From: an uncultured Oscillospiraceae bacterium
GTDB taxonomy: Bacteria > Bacillota > Clostridia > Oscillospirales > Oscillospiraceae
Assembly (NCBI GenBank): GCA_958436045.1
Contig: CAUBIP010000074.1
Span: 1-7,931, forward strand
DNA: 7,931 bases
Direction of reading: 5' to 3'
Part shown: piece after piece, positions 1-5,743 of the stretch
Layout of the letters: the number at the start of each line of letters is the position of its first letter
How positions within the stretch are numbered: the first letter of the stretch is position 1
The notes under the pieces: model-generated
Seen by the model: only the letters and a program-made list of their open reading frames with translations
Told to the model about the DNA's origin: nothing
Database searches by the model: none
Made by a program: the position numbers and the translations under genes

Positions 1-11
1 AAGTAATCTTT

Positions 12-19
12 GCTATATA
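12..19 (+). promoter_or_regulatory. possible extended -10 promoter element
   Basis: The sequence TGC-TATATA reads as an extended -10 (TGn followed by a TATAAT-like hexamer with TATA intact). A matching -35 would lie to the left of the window and cannot be seen. If it is used, transcription would begin near base 26 and run into the terminator at 178-215, giving an RNA of about 190 nt or, by readthrough, the pot operon transcript. Confidence 0.3.
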
Positions 20-25
20 GACTCT

Positions 26-215
26 GATCTCATTGTGATTCGATTGTCTCCCATATCAGCGACTGGCCGGGTACCGTCTGCGGTAAGCGGCGGCCTGCGT
101 ATTGGTCCTGCGGCTTTGCCGCGCCGTGCGCGCAGGTGCCCAAGCGTCTCATGGGAGCGCATCCAGAATGATTTTTCAAGTGGCATGCTGCGGGCTGGCA
201 GCATGCCACTTTTTT
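26..215 (+). ncRNA. candidate structured leader RNA or small RNA ahead of potA
   Basis: This stretch has no plausible protein gene and can be folded by eye. A long-range helix pairs CTCCCAT (48-54) with ATGGGAG (151-157), with weaker outward pairs CATT/AATG (31-34 with 167-170) and GAT/ATC (37-39 with 161-163). Inside are a two-part hairpin (65-69 with 91-95, enclosing 72-76 with 81-85) and two competing helices: 110-114 with 118-122, or CCTGCG 107-112 with CGCAGG 131-136. A perfect terminator follows at 178-215. This is the architecture of a transcription-terminating riboswitch or of an independent terminated small RNA. I could not match it to a known class: it lacks the conserved cores I can recall of T-box, cobalamin, ZTP, guanidine, SRP or tmRNA. 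I also see no clear anti-terminator pairing. The ends are inferred. Confidence 0.35.
178..215 (+). terminator. strong intrinsic terminator upstream of potA
   Basis: A perfect 14-bp inverted repeat (178-191 with 198-211) encloses a 6-nt loop GGGCTG and runs directly into a T tract (six T from 210 to 215, the first two within the stem). The T tract is only on the plus-strand side, so it terminates rightward transcription. It ends either an upstream transcript or the candidate leader RNA, 95 bases before the potA start codon. Confidence 0.85.
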
Positions 216-246
216 GGGCCTGGCGCTTTCCCGGAAAACGCCGCGC

Positions 247-266
247 TTTTGCATGTTTTTGCATGT
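247..266 (+). repeat. tandem 10-bp direct repeat, possible operator
   Basis: TTTTGCATGT occurs twice back to back (247-256 and 257-266), so both copies face the same side of the helix. It sits between the terminator and the potA ribosome binding site, where an operator or promoter element of the pot operon would be expected. A TATGAC sequence (268-273) could be a poor -10, but I find no matching -35. The function is unproven. Confidence 0.35.
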
Positions 267-310
267 TTATGACACCATTTGGAATTTGAGAGAGCAGAGG
301 AAGCGTGTGT

Positions 311-1429
311 ATGAAGAAGATCATTGAATTAAAAAGCATCTCCAAATCCTTCGACGGGGAGCCAGTGCTGGACAGCATTAGTCTGGACATTCACGACAAC
401 GAATTTATCACCCTGCTGGGCCCCTCCGGCTGCGGCAAGACGACGACCCTGCGCATCATCGGCGGCTTCGAGACGCCCGACGAGGGGGACGTCATTTTTA
501 TGGGCGAACGCATCAACGATGTCCCGCCCCACAAGCGGCATGTCAACACGGTCTTCCAGAAATACGCGCTGTTTCCGCATCTGAACGTTTTTGAGAACGT
601 CGCCTTCCCGCTGCGGGAGCGCAAGGTCCCCAAGGCACAGATCCAGGAAAGCGTCAACCGGATGCTGGACATGGTCATGCTCTCGGGCTTTTCCCACCGG
701 CGGGTCACAAGCCTTTCCGGCGGCCAGCAGCAGCGGGTGGCCATCGCCCGGGCGCTGGTCAACGAGCCGAAGGTTCTGCTGCTGGATGAGCCCCTGGGCG
801 CACTGGACCTGAAGCTGCGCAAGGATATGCAGCAGGAGCTGAAAAAGATCCAGAAAAACACAGGCATCACGTTTATCTTCGTCACCCACGACCAGGAAGA
901 GGCCCTGAGTATGTCCGACACCATCGTCGTCATGAGTCACGGCAAGATCCAGCAGATCGGCACACCGACGGACATTTACAACGAGCCGGTCAACGCCTTT
1001 GTGGCAGACTTTATCGGCGAGAGCAATATCGTCGACGGCGTCATGCTGGAAGACTACCGGGTCAGCTTCGGCGGGCAGGAATTCCGCTGCCTGGACAGTG
1101 GCTTCGGCAAAAATGAGCCGGTGGACGTCGTCATCCGCCCGGAGGACGTGGATATCATCGCGCCGGACAAGGGTAAGCTCCGGGGTAAGGTGACGTCCGT
1201 CACCTTTATGGGCGTGCACAACGAAGCCATCGTGGATATCGACGGCTTTAAATGGATGATCCAGACGACGGACCCGGTGACGGAGGGCGCCTACATTGGC
1301 ATCACCCTGGAGCCGGACGCCATCCATATTATGAAAAAATCCGAATACTCCGGCCTGTTCGGCGACTACTCCTCCTTCTCCAACGAGCTCGATGAGCTCT
1401 CCAACCCGGGTGAGGAGGAAGACGCATGA
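311..1429 (+). CDS. potA: spermidine/putrescine ABC transporter ATP-binding protein PotA
   Basis: This is the cytoplasmic ATPase that energises polyamine import through PotB and PotC. It is 372 residues, normal for PotA. The nucleotide-binding domain fills about residues 1-235: Walker A GPSGCGKT 37-44, Q-loop Gln83, signature LSGGQQQR 135-142, Walker B VLLLDEP 155-161, D-loop 164-166 and switch His193, all intact. A C-terminal TOBE-type regulatory domain follows (about 270-345), and the tail is acidic. The start is set at ATG 311 because AGAGGAAG (296-303) lies 7 nt upstream. An in-frame GTG at 305 is only 1 nt from that site and is less likely. The stop overlaps the potB start by 4 bases (ATGA), indicating translational coupling. 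Related CysA/FbpC/MalK-type ATPases share these motifs, but the adjoining potB, potC and potD genes settle the assignment. Confidence 0.96.
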   Translation: MKKIIELKSISKSFDGEPVLDSISLDIHDNEFITLLGPSGCGKTTTLRIIGGFETPDEGDVIFMGERINDVPPHKRHVNTVFQKYALFPHLNVFENVAFPLRERKVPKAQIQESVNRMLDMVMLSGFSHRRVTSLSGGQQQRVAIARALVNEPKVLLLDEPLGALDLKLRKDMQQELKKIQKNTGITFIFVTHDQEEALSMSDTIVVMSHGKIQQIGTPTDIYNEPVNAFVADFIGESNIVDGVMLEDYRVSFGGQEFRCLDSGFGKNEPVDVVIRPEDVDIIAPDKGKLRGKVTSVTFMGVHNEAIVDIDGFKWMIQTTDPVTEGAYIGITLEPDAIHIMKKSEYSGLFGDYSSFSNELDELSNPGEEEDA

Positions 1430-2301
1430 AAGCTGCAAGAACGCTGCGCACGGAGCGGGCGGTCCTGGCCCCTTACTCCGTCTGGGCGCTGCTTTTCGTG
1501 CTTGTCCCGCTGATCTTTGTTGCCTACTACGCCTTCACGGACAACAGCTTCGCCTTCACGACCGAGCACATCACCCGCTTTTTCACCGCCACCAGCAGCC
1601 TGGTGCAGGACGACGGCAGCACCACGGAGGTCCACACTTACCTCCTGATCTTTGTCCGCTCCCTGAAGCTGGCGGTCATCTCGACAGTCATCTGCCTGCT
1701 GCTGGGCTATCCTATCGCCTATATCATGTCACGGGCAAAGGAAAAGACGCAGAAAACCATGATGACGCTCATCATGATCCCCATGTGGATGAATTTTCTG
1801 ATCCGAACCTATGCCTGGATGACAATCCTGCAGGATACGGGCATTATCAACGGGCTTCTGGGCAAACTGGGTCTGGGGCCGATCCACGTCATCGGGACAG
1901 AGACCGCCGTCATCATCGGCATGGTCTACGACTACTTCCCCTATATGGTCCTGCCCATCTACTCCATTCTCGCCAAGCTGGACGGAAAGCTGCTGGAGGC
2001 GGCCCGGGACCTGGGCTGCAACAGCTTTTCCGTCCTCAAGCGGGTCGTCCTGCCTCTGAGCCTGCCGGGTATCATCTCCGGCATCACGATGGTGCTCATC
2101 CCGTCGATCAGCACCTTCTATATCTCCCAAAAGCTGGGCAGCGGCAAATTCTTCCTCATTGGCGACGCCATCGAGGGCCAGTATGTCGCGAACAACCTGC
2201 ACTTTGCCGCGGCCATCGCCTTTATCCTGATGCTGATCCTGCTGGCCGGCATGGCGCTGATGAAATACTTTACCACGAAGCACGTATACGGAGGGAAATA
2301 A
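1426..2301 (+). CDS. potB: spermidine/putrescine ABC transporter permease PotB
   Basis: This is an inner-membrane permease subunit, 291 residues, predicted to pair with PotC to form the polyamine channel. About six membrane segments are visible (near 14-38, 75-100, 110-133, 160-182, 208-235 and 258-280). The cytoplasmic EAA coupling loop, EAARDLG then LPLSLPGI, lies at 191-216 and docks on PotA. The stretch between the first two membrane segments (about 40-70) is polar and probably extracellular, as in the family. The gene starts inside the potA stop codon (ATGA), and the GAGGAGGAAG stretch at the potA 3' end (about 1412-1421) serves as its ribosome binding site. It ends 1 nt before potC. Confidence 0.95.
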   Translation: MKAARTLRTERAVLAPYSVWALLFVLVPLIFVAYYAFTDNSFAFTTEHITRFFTATSSLVQDDGSTTEVHTYLLIFVRSLKLAVISTVICLLLGYPIAYIMSRAKEKTQKTMMTLIMIPMWMNFLIRTYAWMTILQDTGIINGLLGKLGLGPIHVIGTETAVIIGMVYDYFPYMVLPIYSILAKLDGKLLEAARDLGCNSFSVLKRVVLPLSLPGIISGITMVLIPSISTFYISQKLGSGKFFLIGDAIEGQYVANNLHFAAAIAFILMLILLAGMALMKYFTTKHVYGGK

Positions 2302-2302
2302 G

Positions 2303-3154
2303 ATGAAGCTTTCTTCCAAAATTTACAGCGGCGTCATCTTCTGCTTCCTGTTCGCCCCCATCGTCGTCCTGCTGGTCTTCTCGTTTAACGAGAGTAAGAG
2401 CCTGTCCGTCCTCTCCGGCTTTTCTCTGAATTGGTACCAGGAGCTGCTGCGGGACCGTAATACCCTAGAATCGGTCAAGAACACCTTGTTGCTGGCCGCC
2501 TCCGCTACGGCCATTGCCACCGTCATCGGCACAACAGCCGCCGTCGGTATCCACAAGCTGCGCTCGAAATGGTACCGGGCTGTGATGAACACTGTCACGG
2601 ATATCCCCATGACGAACCCGGATATCATCACCGGCATCTCCCTGATGCTGATGTTCGTCTTTGTCGGCCGCCTGTTCGGCGCATCGACGAGCCTGAGCTT
2701 TCTCACCATGCTCATCGCCCACGTGACCTTCTGCACGCCCTATATCATCCTGCAGGTGCTGCCCAAGCTCCAGCAGATGGACAAAGCCCTGCCGGAGGCT
2801 GCCATGGACCTGGGCTGTACCCCGATGCGGGCCTTTTGGAAGGTGGAGATTCCGGAGATCCTGCCTGGCATCATCACCGGGGCCATCATGGCCTTCACCC
2901 TCTCGCTGGACGACTTCGTCATCAGCTATTTCACCTCTGGCAACGGCTTCGAGACTCTGCCGATTCGGATCTACGGCATGACAAAAAAAACCGTCAATCC
3001 CAAAATGTACGCCCTGGCGACCATCATTTTCTTCGTGACCCTCACGCTGCTGCTCATCAGCAACGTCGTGGACAATGAAGAAAGCCGAGCGCTCCGGGCC
3101 GCCCGCAAGAAGCAGGCAAAGGGCCGCCGCGCCCCCGCCGCCGAACAAGAATAA
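2303..3154 (+). CDS. potC: spermidine/putrescine ABC transporter permease PotC
   Basis: This is the second permease subunit, 283 residues, of the binding-protein-dependent transport permease family. Membrane segments fall near 8-28, 60-84, 98-125, 130-155, 182-207 and 236-256. The EAA loop PEAAMDLG then IPEILPGI occupies 164-190 for contact with PotA. The segment SLDDFVISYF (201-210) is typical of PotC. Past the last membrane helix there is a short basic, Ala/Pro-rich cytoplasmic tail (about 260-283). GGAGGG (2290-2295), inside the end of potB, is the ribosome binding site at 7-nt spacing. Only 1 nt separates it from potB and 19 nt from potD, so the four genes are almost certainly one transcript. 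Confidence 0.95.
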   Translation: MKLSSKIYSGVIFCFLFAPIVVLLVFSFNESKSLSVLSGFSLNWYQELLRDRNTLESVKNTLLLAASATAIATVIGTTAAVGIHKLRSKWYRAVMNTVTDIPMTNPDIITGISLMLMFVFVGRLFGASTSLSFLTMLIAHVTFCTPYIILQVLPKLQQMDKALPEAAMDLGCTPMRAFWKVEIPEILPGIITGAIMAFTLSLDDFVISYFTSGNGFETLPIRIYGMTKKTVNPKMYALATIIFFVTLTLLLISNVVDNEESRALRAARKKQAKGRRAPAAEQE

Positions 3155-3173
3155 TACGAGGAGGAAATGTACA

Positions 3174-4280
3174 ATGAAAAAATGGATGCTCCTGCTGGCA
3201 GCGACGCTGCTGCTGGCCCTGTCCCTTGCCGGCTGCGGCAGCAAAAGCAGCCAGACCCTGAATGTCTACAACTGGGGCGAGTATATCTCCGACGGCAGCG
3301 AAGGCAGCTTCGATACCATCCGGGAATTCGAGTCCTGGTATGAGGAGACCTACGGCGAGAAGATCACCGTCAACTACACGACCTTTGCCTCCAACGAGGA
3401 TATGTATAATAAGATATCCAGCGGCGCCGTCAGCTACGATGTCATCATTCCCTCGGATTATATGATCGCCCGGATGGCAGACGAGGGCCTACTCCAGCCG
3501 CTGAATTTTGAGAACATCCCCAATTACCAGTATATCGACGACAACTTCAAGGGCCTGTACTATGACCCGGATGACCAATATACCGTCCCCTACGCCTACG
3601 GCATCGTCGGCGTGATCTATGACGCCAATGTTGTAGACAAAGCCGATACCGGCAGCTGGGACCTGCTGTGGAACGACGCCTATGCCGACCGCATCGTCCA
3701 GTTCAACAACTCCCGGGACGCCTTTGGCACCGCCATGTACAAGCTTGGCCTGGATGTCAACACGACCGACAAAGCAGACTGGGACAAAGCCTATGACGAG
3801 CTGCTGACCCAGCGTCCTTTGGTCTACAGCTATGTGATGGACGAGATCTTCAACATGATGGAATCCGGCGAGGCCTCCATCGGCGCGTACTACGCCGGTG
3901 ACTATTTCACCATGCGTGACGCCCAGTCCGATAACGTGGACCTCCAATTCTACTACCCGGACCCCACCAATTTCTATATCGATGCCATGTGCATCCCCAC
4001 CTGCGCGGAGCACAAGGACCTGGCAGAGATCTTCATCAACTATATGCTCTCAGAGGAGCCCGCCGTCGCCAACGCGGAGTACACCAGCTACGCCTCCCCC
4101 AACAGCCTGGTCTACAACAGCGTAGCCTATCAAGACGACATGGGCGCCGACGCCATAGCGATTCTCTACCCCGAGCTCGGCGACTTTGCCCAGCGCTACA
4201 ACACCCTAGCCTACCGCAACCTCGACCCCGACCTCCTGGATTACCTCAACACGCTCTGGGAAAACGTCAAGATCAACTAA
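3174..4280 (+). CDS. potD: spermidine/putrescine-binding lipoprotein PotD
   Basis: This is the substrate-binding component: it captures polyamine outside the cell and delivers it to PotB/PotC. It is 368 residues. A type II (lipoprotein) signal ends in the lipobox LAGC with lipidated Cys21, as expected for a Gram-positive-type cell. Family motifs are VYNWGEYI (31-38), the IIPSDYM region (91-97), NNSRDAFG (178-185), GAYYAGDY (237-244) and FYIDAMCIP (267-275). By recalled alignment to E. coli PotD, the acidic ligand-binding Asp257 is kept as Asp270. The Asp168 and Glu171 positions read Asn and Asp (Asn179 and Asp182), and Trp255 reads Tyr (Tyr268). The ligand could therefore be spermidine, putrescine or a related amine. 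ATG 3174 is chosen because AGGAGG (3159-3164) is 9 nt upstream and the signal peptide begins there. A longer reading from within potC would place a basic, Pro-rich extension before the signal peptide. Confidence 0.94.
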   Translation: MKKWMLLLAATLLLALSLAGCGSKSSQTLNVYNWGEYISDGSEGSFDTIREFESWYEETYGEKITVNYTTFASNEDMYNKISSGAVSYDVIIPSDYMIARMADEGLLQPLNFENIPNYQYIDDNFKGLYYDPDDQYTVPYAYGIVGVIYDANVVDKADTGSWDLLWNDAYADRIVQFNNSRDAFGTAMYKLGLDVNTTDKADWDKAYDELLTQRPLVYSYVMDEIFNMMESGEASIGAYYAGDYFTMRDAQSDNVDLQFYYPDPTNFYIDAMCIPTCAEHKDLAEIFINYMLSEEPAVANAEYTSYASPNSLVYNSVAYQDDMGADAIAILYPELGDFAQRYNTLAYRNLDPDLLDYLNTLWENVKIN

Positions 4281-4292
4281 AGAACGCAGAGC

Positions 4293-4325
4293 AAAAGGCC
4301 CGCCGGTCGGCGGGCCTTCTGTTTT
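4293..4325. terminator. bidirectional terminator between potD and the alcohol dehydrogenase gene
   Basis: A 10-bp perfect stem (4295-4304 with 4309-4318, core GGCCCGCC) has a 4-nt loop. On the plus strand it is followed by TTCTGTTTT. On the minus strand the complement of AAAA (4293-4296) gives a T run. It lies 13 bases after the potD stop and 23 bases beyond the stop of the convergent gene, so it can end both transcripts. Confidence 0.88.
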
Positions 4326-4347
4326 ATCATACGCTTGGTGCGCAGCA

Positions 4348-5496
4348 TCACCAGATCTTTTTGTAAAGCTCAATGACGTCGTCCTCTGTGGGGATGCGGG
4401 GGTTTGTGGCAGTACAGCCGTCCTGCAGGGCGTTTTTCGCCATCAGGGAGATCTGCGCCTCATATTCCTCCTTCGTCAGCTTCGGCAGCGCTTCGGAGAC
4501 GCGGGTGGGCATATGCATCTCCGTCGCCATAAAGCGAACCTGGTTGATCAGGGCATGGACCGTCACGACCTCATTGAGGTTGTTGACGCCCAGAATGCGG
4601 GCCATATTGCAGTATTTCTGTACGCAGGGCGCATAGCTGGACTTGCTGCGGCTGTAGAGATTGATCTCGCTGTTATACTCAATGATATGCGGCAGCAGGA
4701 TGGAGTTTGCCCGGCCATGGGGGATATGGAACACCGCGCCCAGCTGATGGGCCATGCCGTGGTTCAGGCCCAGGGAAGAAGCATTGAACGCCAGGCCCGC
4801 CAGGCAGGAGGCGACATGCATCTTCCGCCGGGCGTGGGTATCGTTATTATCTGCCTGGGAGCGCAGCAGGAATTGGCCGCAGATTTCGACAGCCTTCTCG
4901 GCGAAGGCGCCGGAAAATTCATTGTTCTGGATGCTGACATAGGCCTCCAGCGCGTGGGTCATGACGTCCATCCCCGTATCCGCCGTGACAGAGGCTGGGA
5001 CACTCTTGACCAGGACCTCATCCAGGATCGCTTCGTCCGGGACCAGGTCGTCGGACGTCAGGGGGTATTTGACGTTCTTCTCCGGGTCGGTAATGACGGC
5101 AAAGCAGGTGACCTCGCTGCCGGTGCCGCTGGTCGTCGGGACGGCGATGAGGCGGGCGGAGAATGTCGGATCCACATTCCGGGCAAATTTCCGCACAGAC
5201 TTGGATAGGTCAATGGCGCTGCCGCCGCCGATGGCGACAATGACCTCCGGCCGGAACTGCAGCGCCGCGCCGATCCCGGCGACGACCTTCTCGATCGGAG
5301 GGTCGGGCACGACGTCACTATAGATCGAATACGTCTTTCCGGCGGCCTGCAGGCGACGCACCGCGTGCTGCACCATCCCGGAGGAGACGACAAAGGGGTC
5401 GGCAATGATCATCACCCGCTGATAGGGCATTGCCTTCAGGCGGTCCAGCGAATCCTGACCAAAATAGATTTTTGTTTTGATGTCAAATTCTTTCAT
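4348..5496 (-). CDS. iron-containing (type III) alcohol dehydrogenase, PduQ/EutG-like
   Basis: This is an NAD(P)-dependent alcohol dehydrogenase interconverting an alcohol and its aldehyde in the cytoplasm, probably fermentative. It is 382 residues, full length for the Fe-ADH family. The nucleotide-binding glycine motif GGGSAID is at 90-96 and TTSGTGSEVT at 121-130. The metal ligands are intact: Asp177 and His181 in GMDVMTHALEAY, His246 in NHGMAHQLG and His260 in IPHG. Their spacings (+4, +14) match FucO. His250 corresponds to the conserved second histidine. The start is supported by AAAGGAG 8 nt upstream (plus-strand 5505-5511). It is a monocistronic minus-strand gene as far as visible, convergent with potD and divergent from the SLH gene. 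The exact substrate (ethanol, 1-propanol, 1,3-propanediol, lactaldehyde) cannot be read from sequence. No aldehyde dehydrogenase or microcompartment genes are adjacent. Confidence 0.92.
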   Translation of the reverse strand: MKEFDIKTKIYFGQDSLDRLKAMPYQRVMIIADPFVVSSGMVQHAVRRLQAAGKTYSIYSDVVPDPPIEKVVAGIGAALQFRPEVIVAIGGGSAIDLSKSVRKFARNVDPTFSARLIAVPTTSGTGSEVTCFAVITDPEKNVKYPLTSDDLVPDEAILDEVLVKSVPASVTADTGMDVMTHALEAYVSIQNNEFSGAFAEKAVEICGQFLLRSQADNNDTHARRKMHVASCLAGLAFNASSLGLNHGMAHQLGAVFHIPHGRANSILLPHIIEYNSEINLYSRSKSSYAPCVQKYCNMARILGVNNLNEVVTVHALINQVRFMATEMHMPTRVSEALPKLTKEEYEAQISLMAKNALQDGCTATNPRIPTEDDVIELYKKIW

Positions 5497-5503
5497 GGGG
5501 AAA

Positions 5504-5518
5504 ACTCCTTTCTGGAGT
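5504..5518 (-). promoter_or_regulatory. hairpin masking the alcohol dehydrogenase ribosome binding site
   Basis: On the minus-strand RNA, ACTCC pairs perfectly with GGAGT across a 5-nt AGAAA loop, placing the GGAG core of the ribosome binding site in the 3' arm. The helix is only 5 bp and therefore marginal. It sits 8 nt before the start codon. Confidence 0.35.
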
Positions 5519-5531
5519 ACTTGTACCGGCT

Positions 5532-5546
5532 CTTTCGATACGAAAG
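5532..5546. promoter_or_regulatory. perfect palindrome in the alcohol dehydrogenase leader, possible operator
   Basis: CTTTCG-ATA-CGAAAG is a 6+6 inverted repeat with a 3-bp spacer. It lies just downstream of the expected transcription start of the minus-strand gene, so it could be a dimeric repressor site or an RNA hairpin. It does not look like the Rex consensus (TTGTGAAA-type) that often controls fermentative alcohol dehydrogenases. Confidence 0.4.
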
Positions 5547-5560
5547 GTATGATTTCTTAT

Positions 5561-5589
5561 ACTTTACCACATTTCCATGCCCCCGGCAA
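5561..5589 (-). promoter_or_regulatory. candidate promoter for the alcohol dehydrogenase gene
   Basis: Read on the minus strand, TTGCCG (5584-5589) and TAAAGT (5561-5566) are separated by exactly 17 bp. Each matches 4 of 6 consensus bases of a housekeeping sigma promoter. Transcription would start near 5554, leaving a leader of about 58 nt. A TATAAG just downstream (5556-5561) is an alternative -10, but it lacks a well-placed -35. Confidence 0.4.
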
Positions 5590-5612
5590 TCCCCATTTGC
5601 ACGAAAATCAGC

Positions 5613-5673
5613 GAAAAATTTCCGGGATTTTTGCTGCGCGGCAGAAATTTCCCCAGCAGGGTAAATTTTTTCC
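5613..5673. repeat. repeated AAATTTCC-like elements in the divergent intergenic region
   Basis: AAATTTCC occurs at 5616-5623 and again at 5645-5652, 29 bp apart, with a related TAAATTTTTTCC at 5662-5673. These AT-rich blocks stand out against GC-rich surroundings and could be promoter or protein-binding elements for the SLH gene. I see no convincing -35/-10 pair here. Confidence 0.25.
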
Positions 5674-5703
5674 AGTCCGGCGCATATTCCGCCAGCGGCG
5701 GCA

Positions 5704-5741
5704 GATACTACCAGCGATGACTTTCATTAGGAGGTAGTCTC
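5704..5741 (+). promoter_or_regulatory. possible ribosome-binding-site-masking stem before the SLH gene
   Basis: ACTACC (5707-5712) is perfectly complementary to GGTAGT (5733-5738), and after one mismatch GA (5704-5705) pairs with TC (5740-5741). The 3' arm covers the end of the consensus ribosome binding site AGGAGGT (5729-5735). The loop is 20 nt, so stability is modest. A separate small inverted repeat CCGCC-AGC-GGCGG lies just upstream at 5689-5701. Confidence 0.3.
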
Positions 5742-5743
5742 TG

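Noticed and set aside
55..157. ZTP riboswitch resemblance (GCGACTGGCC near 59-68 recalls the GUGACUGG core)
   Set aside because: The conserved 3' element (CCGCCUGGGCA-like) and the expected hairpin followed by GGGAGC are not in the right order, so the match does not extend beyond a few bases.
222..242. A second hairpin (GGCG/CGCC with inner TTT/AAA) downstream of the first terminator
   Set aside because: The stem is short and interrupted and lacks an immediate T tract, so it is too weak to call a terminator.
35..289. An 84-codon plus-strand open frame in the potA upstream region
   Set aside because: It reads straight through the perfect intrinsic terminator at 178-215, has no ribosome binding site and has an Arg/Pro-rich composition typical of non-coding GC-rich sequence.
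13..390. A 125-codon minus-strand open frame across the upstream region into potA
   Set aside because: It crosses the terminator hairpin and the start of potA, with no family resemblance and no supporting ribosome binding site.
1385..1399. GAGCTC repeated with a 3-bp spacer near the end of potA
   Set aside because: It encodes the repeated Glu-Leu of the acidic PotA tail and is most simply explained by codon choice.
329..1438. A 369-codon open frame on the minus strand, almost fully antisense to potA
   Set aside because: It mirrors a strongly conserved ABC ATPase on the other strand. It is rich in His, Asp, Gln and Val in the pattern expected from antisense of GC-rich coding DNA, has no ribosome binding site I could see, and resembles no family.
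4513..5208. A 231-codon plus-strand open frame inside the alcohol dehydrogenase gene
   Set aside because: It is antisense to a gene with all metal ligands and cofactor motifs intact, and its translation resembles no known protein.
5477..5737. An 86-codon plus-strand open frame spanning the divergent intergenic region
   Set aside because: It begins inside the alcohol dehydrogenase coding region, overlaps the regulatory spacer and has no recognisable features or ribosome binding site.
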